From Bacteroidales bacterium (lineage in GTDB: Bacteria; Bacteroidota; Bacteroidia; Bacteroidales; Dysgonomonadaceae), in assembly GCA_012728155.1 (NCBI GenBank), contig JAAYFR010000004.1:1-15458 (forward strand): a DNA stretch of 15,458 nt, given 5' to 3'. The position numbers and the translations under genes are program-made. Shown here piece by piece: positions 14,047-15,458 of this stretch. Below the pieces are notes generated by a model. That model was not told where the DNA came from. It saw only the letters and a list, made by a program, of their open reading frames with translations, and did not search any database. The number at the start of each line of letters is the position of its first letter. Within the stretch, counting starts at the first letter, position 1.

Positions 14047-15458
14047 ATGAAAGAGAAGAGGTTTGCCGGTGATCATATAATGACGATCCGGATGGTCAAC
14101 GATGTGCAATACATTGAAGCAGTATTGTCGGCTATCTCTATGGTAGCCAAACGCTTTAATCTGCAGGATTCTGAAATCGGAAAACTTTGTATTGCCACCG
14201 AAGAGGCTATTGTGAATGTAATTACCCATGCTTTTGCAGTGGATGAAGTGGCCTATCTCGATATAAGTCTGGAGGTTTCGGGAATCAACTTCTCGGTAAT
14301 TATCGCCGATAAAGGGAAGCCTTACGATTTTACCTCCCTGGCATTGAGCGGTGAGCACTTAGAGGGGTTAGGTGTGCGGATGATGGAGGGGCTGACCAAC
14401 AAATTGGAGTTCAAAAATCTGGGCGCCAATGGTCGCGAGCAACATCTTATCAAACACCTGGTGTCGCTTCCCGAATATAAGAAACGAGAGCAGGAAGCGG
14501 CTACACATACTTTTGAAAAAATCGAATTCGATTTTCATCCTCTGCGGGAGGAGGAGACCATCGAAGTGGCACAATGTATCTACGATGAATTTGGCTATAC
14601 CTACTTGTCGGAGATGATTTACTATCCTCAGCAGTTCTTCGAGGCTTGTCAACGCGGCGAAATTTACTCTTTGGTTGCTACGGCACCTGACGGAGAGGTG
14701 GCCGGACACCTTGCACTGACGATAACGAACGACATACCAGGATTGGCGGAGATGGGAATCGGAGTGGTAAAACGTAAGTTCAGAAAGTATTCGATTATGA
14801 ATAACCTGACTACCCGTATTATCGATATTGCCAGAAATGAGTTGAACCTCAATGCGATGTTTGCCCAACCGGTATTGTATCATTCAATCACACAAAAGAT
14901 GTGCAATAATTATGGATTGGCCGCATGTAGTATGGTTTTGCACTATACCAGTGATGATTTTACTCCCACTTTCGCTGCCAGCAAACGGCGCGATAGTGTC
15001 GGTTGTGGTATGCTGCCGTTTCAATCGCTGGAAAGAACAATCCACCTCCACGATGAGATCCTCCCCATGATTACGAACGTGCTCAACAATATGAAGGTGG
15101 TACGTAATCTGGCGCCCGGGGTACAACCCGGAGAAGGCTCCCGTACCATTGCCGCTCTCTCTATCAATAAGAAGATGAGGATCGGAAAATATATGGTGGA
15201 GAATATGGGTGCCGATTTTGACGATCATTTCAAACACTCCCTGATCACCGCAAAGGTTGAACGTTGCGCAATTATTGAGATGTATATCAATCTGTCCGAT
15301 CCATCGGCTCCCTATTGTTATGAGTCGGCAAAGAGTGAAAAGTTTTTCTGTACAGGCATTATTCCGCAAGGTGTTGCCGGCGATTATTTAACCCTTGAAT
15401 GTTTATTGAACGAAGTGGTCGATTATGACGAAATGCAGACCATTGAGCCTTTCACAAC
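14047..15458 (+). CDS. RsbW-like ATP-binding kinase domain fused to GNAT-like domain(s), 3' end outside window
   Basis: At least 470 residues are encoded and the frame is still open at the window end. Residues about 12-140 form a GHKL/HATPase_c_2 domain of the RsbW/SpoIIAB anti-sigma kinase type: N box CIATEEAIVNVITHAF (48-63), G1 box IADKGKPYD (86-94) and G2 box EGLGVRMMEGL (106-116). Residues about 160-305 look like a GNAT acyltransferase (HPLREEETIEVAQCIYDEFGY, VAGHLALT, AEMGIGVVKRKFRKYSIM, QKMCNNYGL), but the acetyl-CoA pyrophosphate loop is degenerate: RKYSIM stands where R/Q-x-x-G-x-G/A is expected. Residues about 320-470 (CGMLPFQSLERTIHLHDE to DYLTLECLLNEVVDYDEM) may be a third domain, resembling the second half of another GNAT fold. 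The ATG at 14047 starts one base after the STAS stop, so the two form an operon and probably a kinase-antagonist pair. No sigma factor or PP2C phosphatase is visible in the window. Confidence 0.85.
   Translation, partial: MKEKRFAGDHIMTIRMVNDVQYIEAVLSAISMVAKRFNLQDSEIGKLCIATEEAIVNVITHAFAVDEVAYLDISLEVSGINFSVIIADKGKPYDFTSLALSGEHLEGLGVRMMEGLTNKLEFKNLGANGREQHLIKHLVSLPEYKKREQEAATHTFEKIEFDFHPLREEETIEVAQCIYDEFGYTYLSEMIYYPQQFFEACQRGEIYSLVATAPDGEVAGHLALTITNDIPGLAEMGIGVVKRKFRKYSIMNNLTTRIIDIARNELNLNAMFAQPVLYHSITQKMCNNYGLAACSMVLHYTSDDFTPTFAASKRRDSVGCGMLPFQSLERTIHLHDEILPMITNVLNNMKVVRNLAPGVQPGEGSRTIAALSINKKMRIGKYMVENMGADFDDHFKHSLITAKVERCAIIEMYINLSDPSAPYCYESAKSEKFFCTGIIPQGVAGDYLTLECLLNEVVDYDEMQTIEPFT

Noticed and set aside
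14368..15369. - strand open frames of 171 and 161 codons at the right end
   Set aside because: They are antisense to the kinase-GNAT gene, whose + strand frame is continuous to the window end and carries clear ATPase motifs.

Overview
The window is a chromosomal segment from a member of the Bacteroidales; by overall feel it is closest to the Dysgonomonadaceae/Porphyromonadaceae side (Proteiniphilum- or Petrimonas-like), but that rank is inference. Three things point to the phylum: the order of the division and cell-wall (dcw) genes, the near absence of Shine-Dalgarno sequences with A/T-rich start regions instead, and promoter boxes of the Bacteroidetes type TAnnTTTG.

Positions 1-11272, all on the + strand, are the distal two thirds of a dcw cluster: murE (5' end cut by the window edge), mraY, murD, ftsW, murG, murC, ftsQ, ftsA, ftsZ, then a yqeY-like gene. 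Together they encode the cytoplasmic steps that build UDP-MurNAc-peptide (MurC, MurD, MurE), the membrane steps that make lipid I and lipid II (MraY, MurG), the SEDS glycan polymerase of the septum (FtsW), and the core of the division ring (FtsQ, FtsA, FtsZ). A DNPR motif in MurE indicates meso-diaminopimelate in the stem peptide. Genes are packed tightly, with overlaps at mraY/murD and ftsW/murG. Three junctions that do have a gap (murE/mraY, murD/ftsW, murG/murC) are filled almost entirely with short tandem microrepeats of about 8 bp that run up to the next start codon. A strong consensus promoter with a duplicated -7 box lies between murC and ftsQ and should give ftsQ-ftsA-ftsZ its own transcription.

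Positions 11307-13063 hold two genes on the - strand: a secreted protein of unknown function with a possible carboxypeptidase-regulatory-like beta domain, and trxB, a thioredoxin reductase with an intact CATC active site. Overlapping inverted repeats lie just upstream of trxB.

Positions 13064-13739 are a long AT-rich gap without a convincing gene. It contains a weak open stretch on the - strand and, near its right end, a perfect 12-bp inverted repeat that overlaps two opposed TAnnTTTG boxes.

Positions 13740-15458 (+) begin a partner-switching module: a STAS-domain anti-anti-sigma-like protein followed after one base by a large protein, cut by the window end, that joins an RsbW/SpoIIAB-type ATP-binding kinase domain to a GNAT-like region and a further C-terminal domain. 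This fusion and its palindromic upstream region are the least ordinary part of the window. No RNA genes, insertion sequences or CRISPR arrays were seen.
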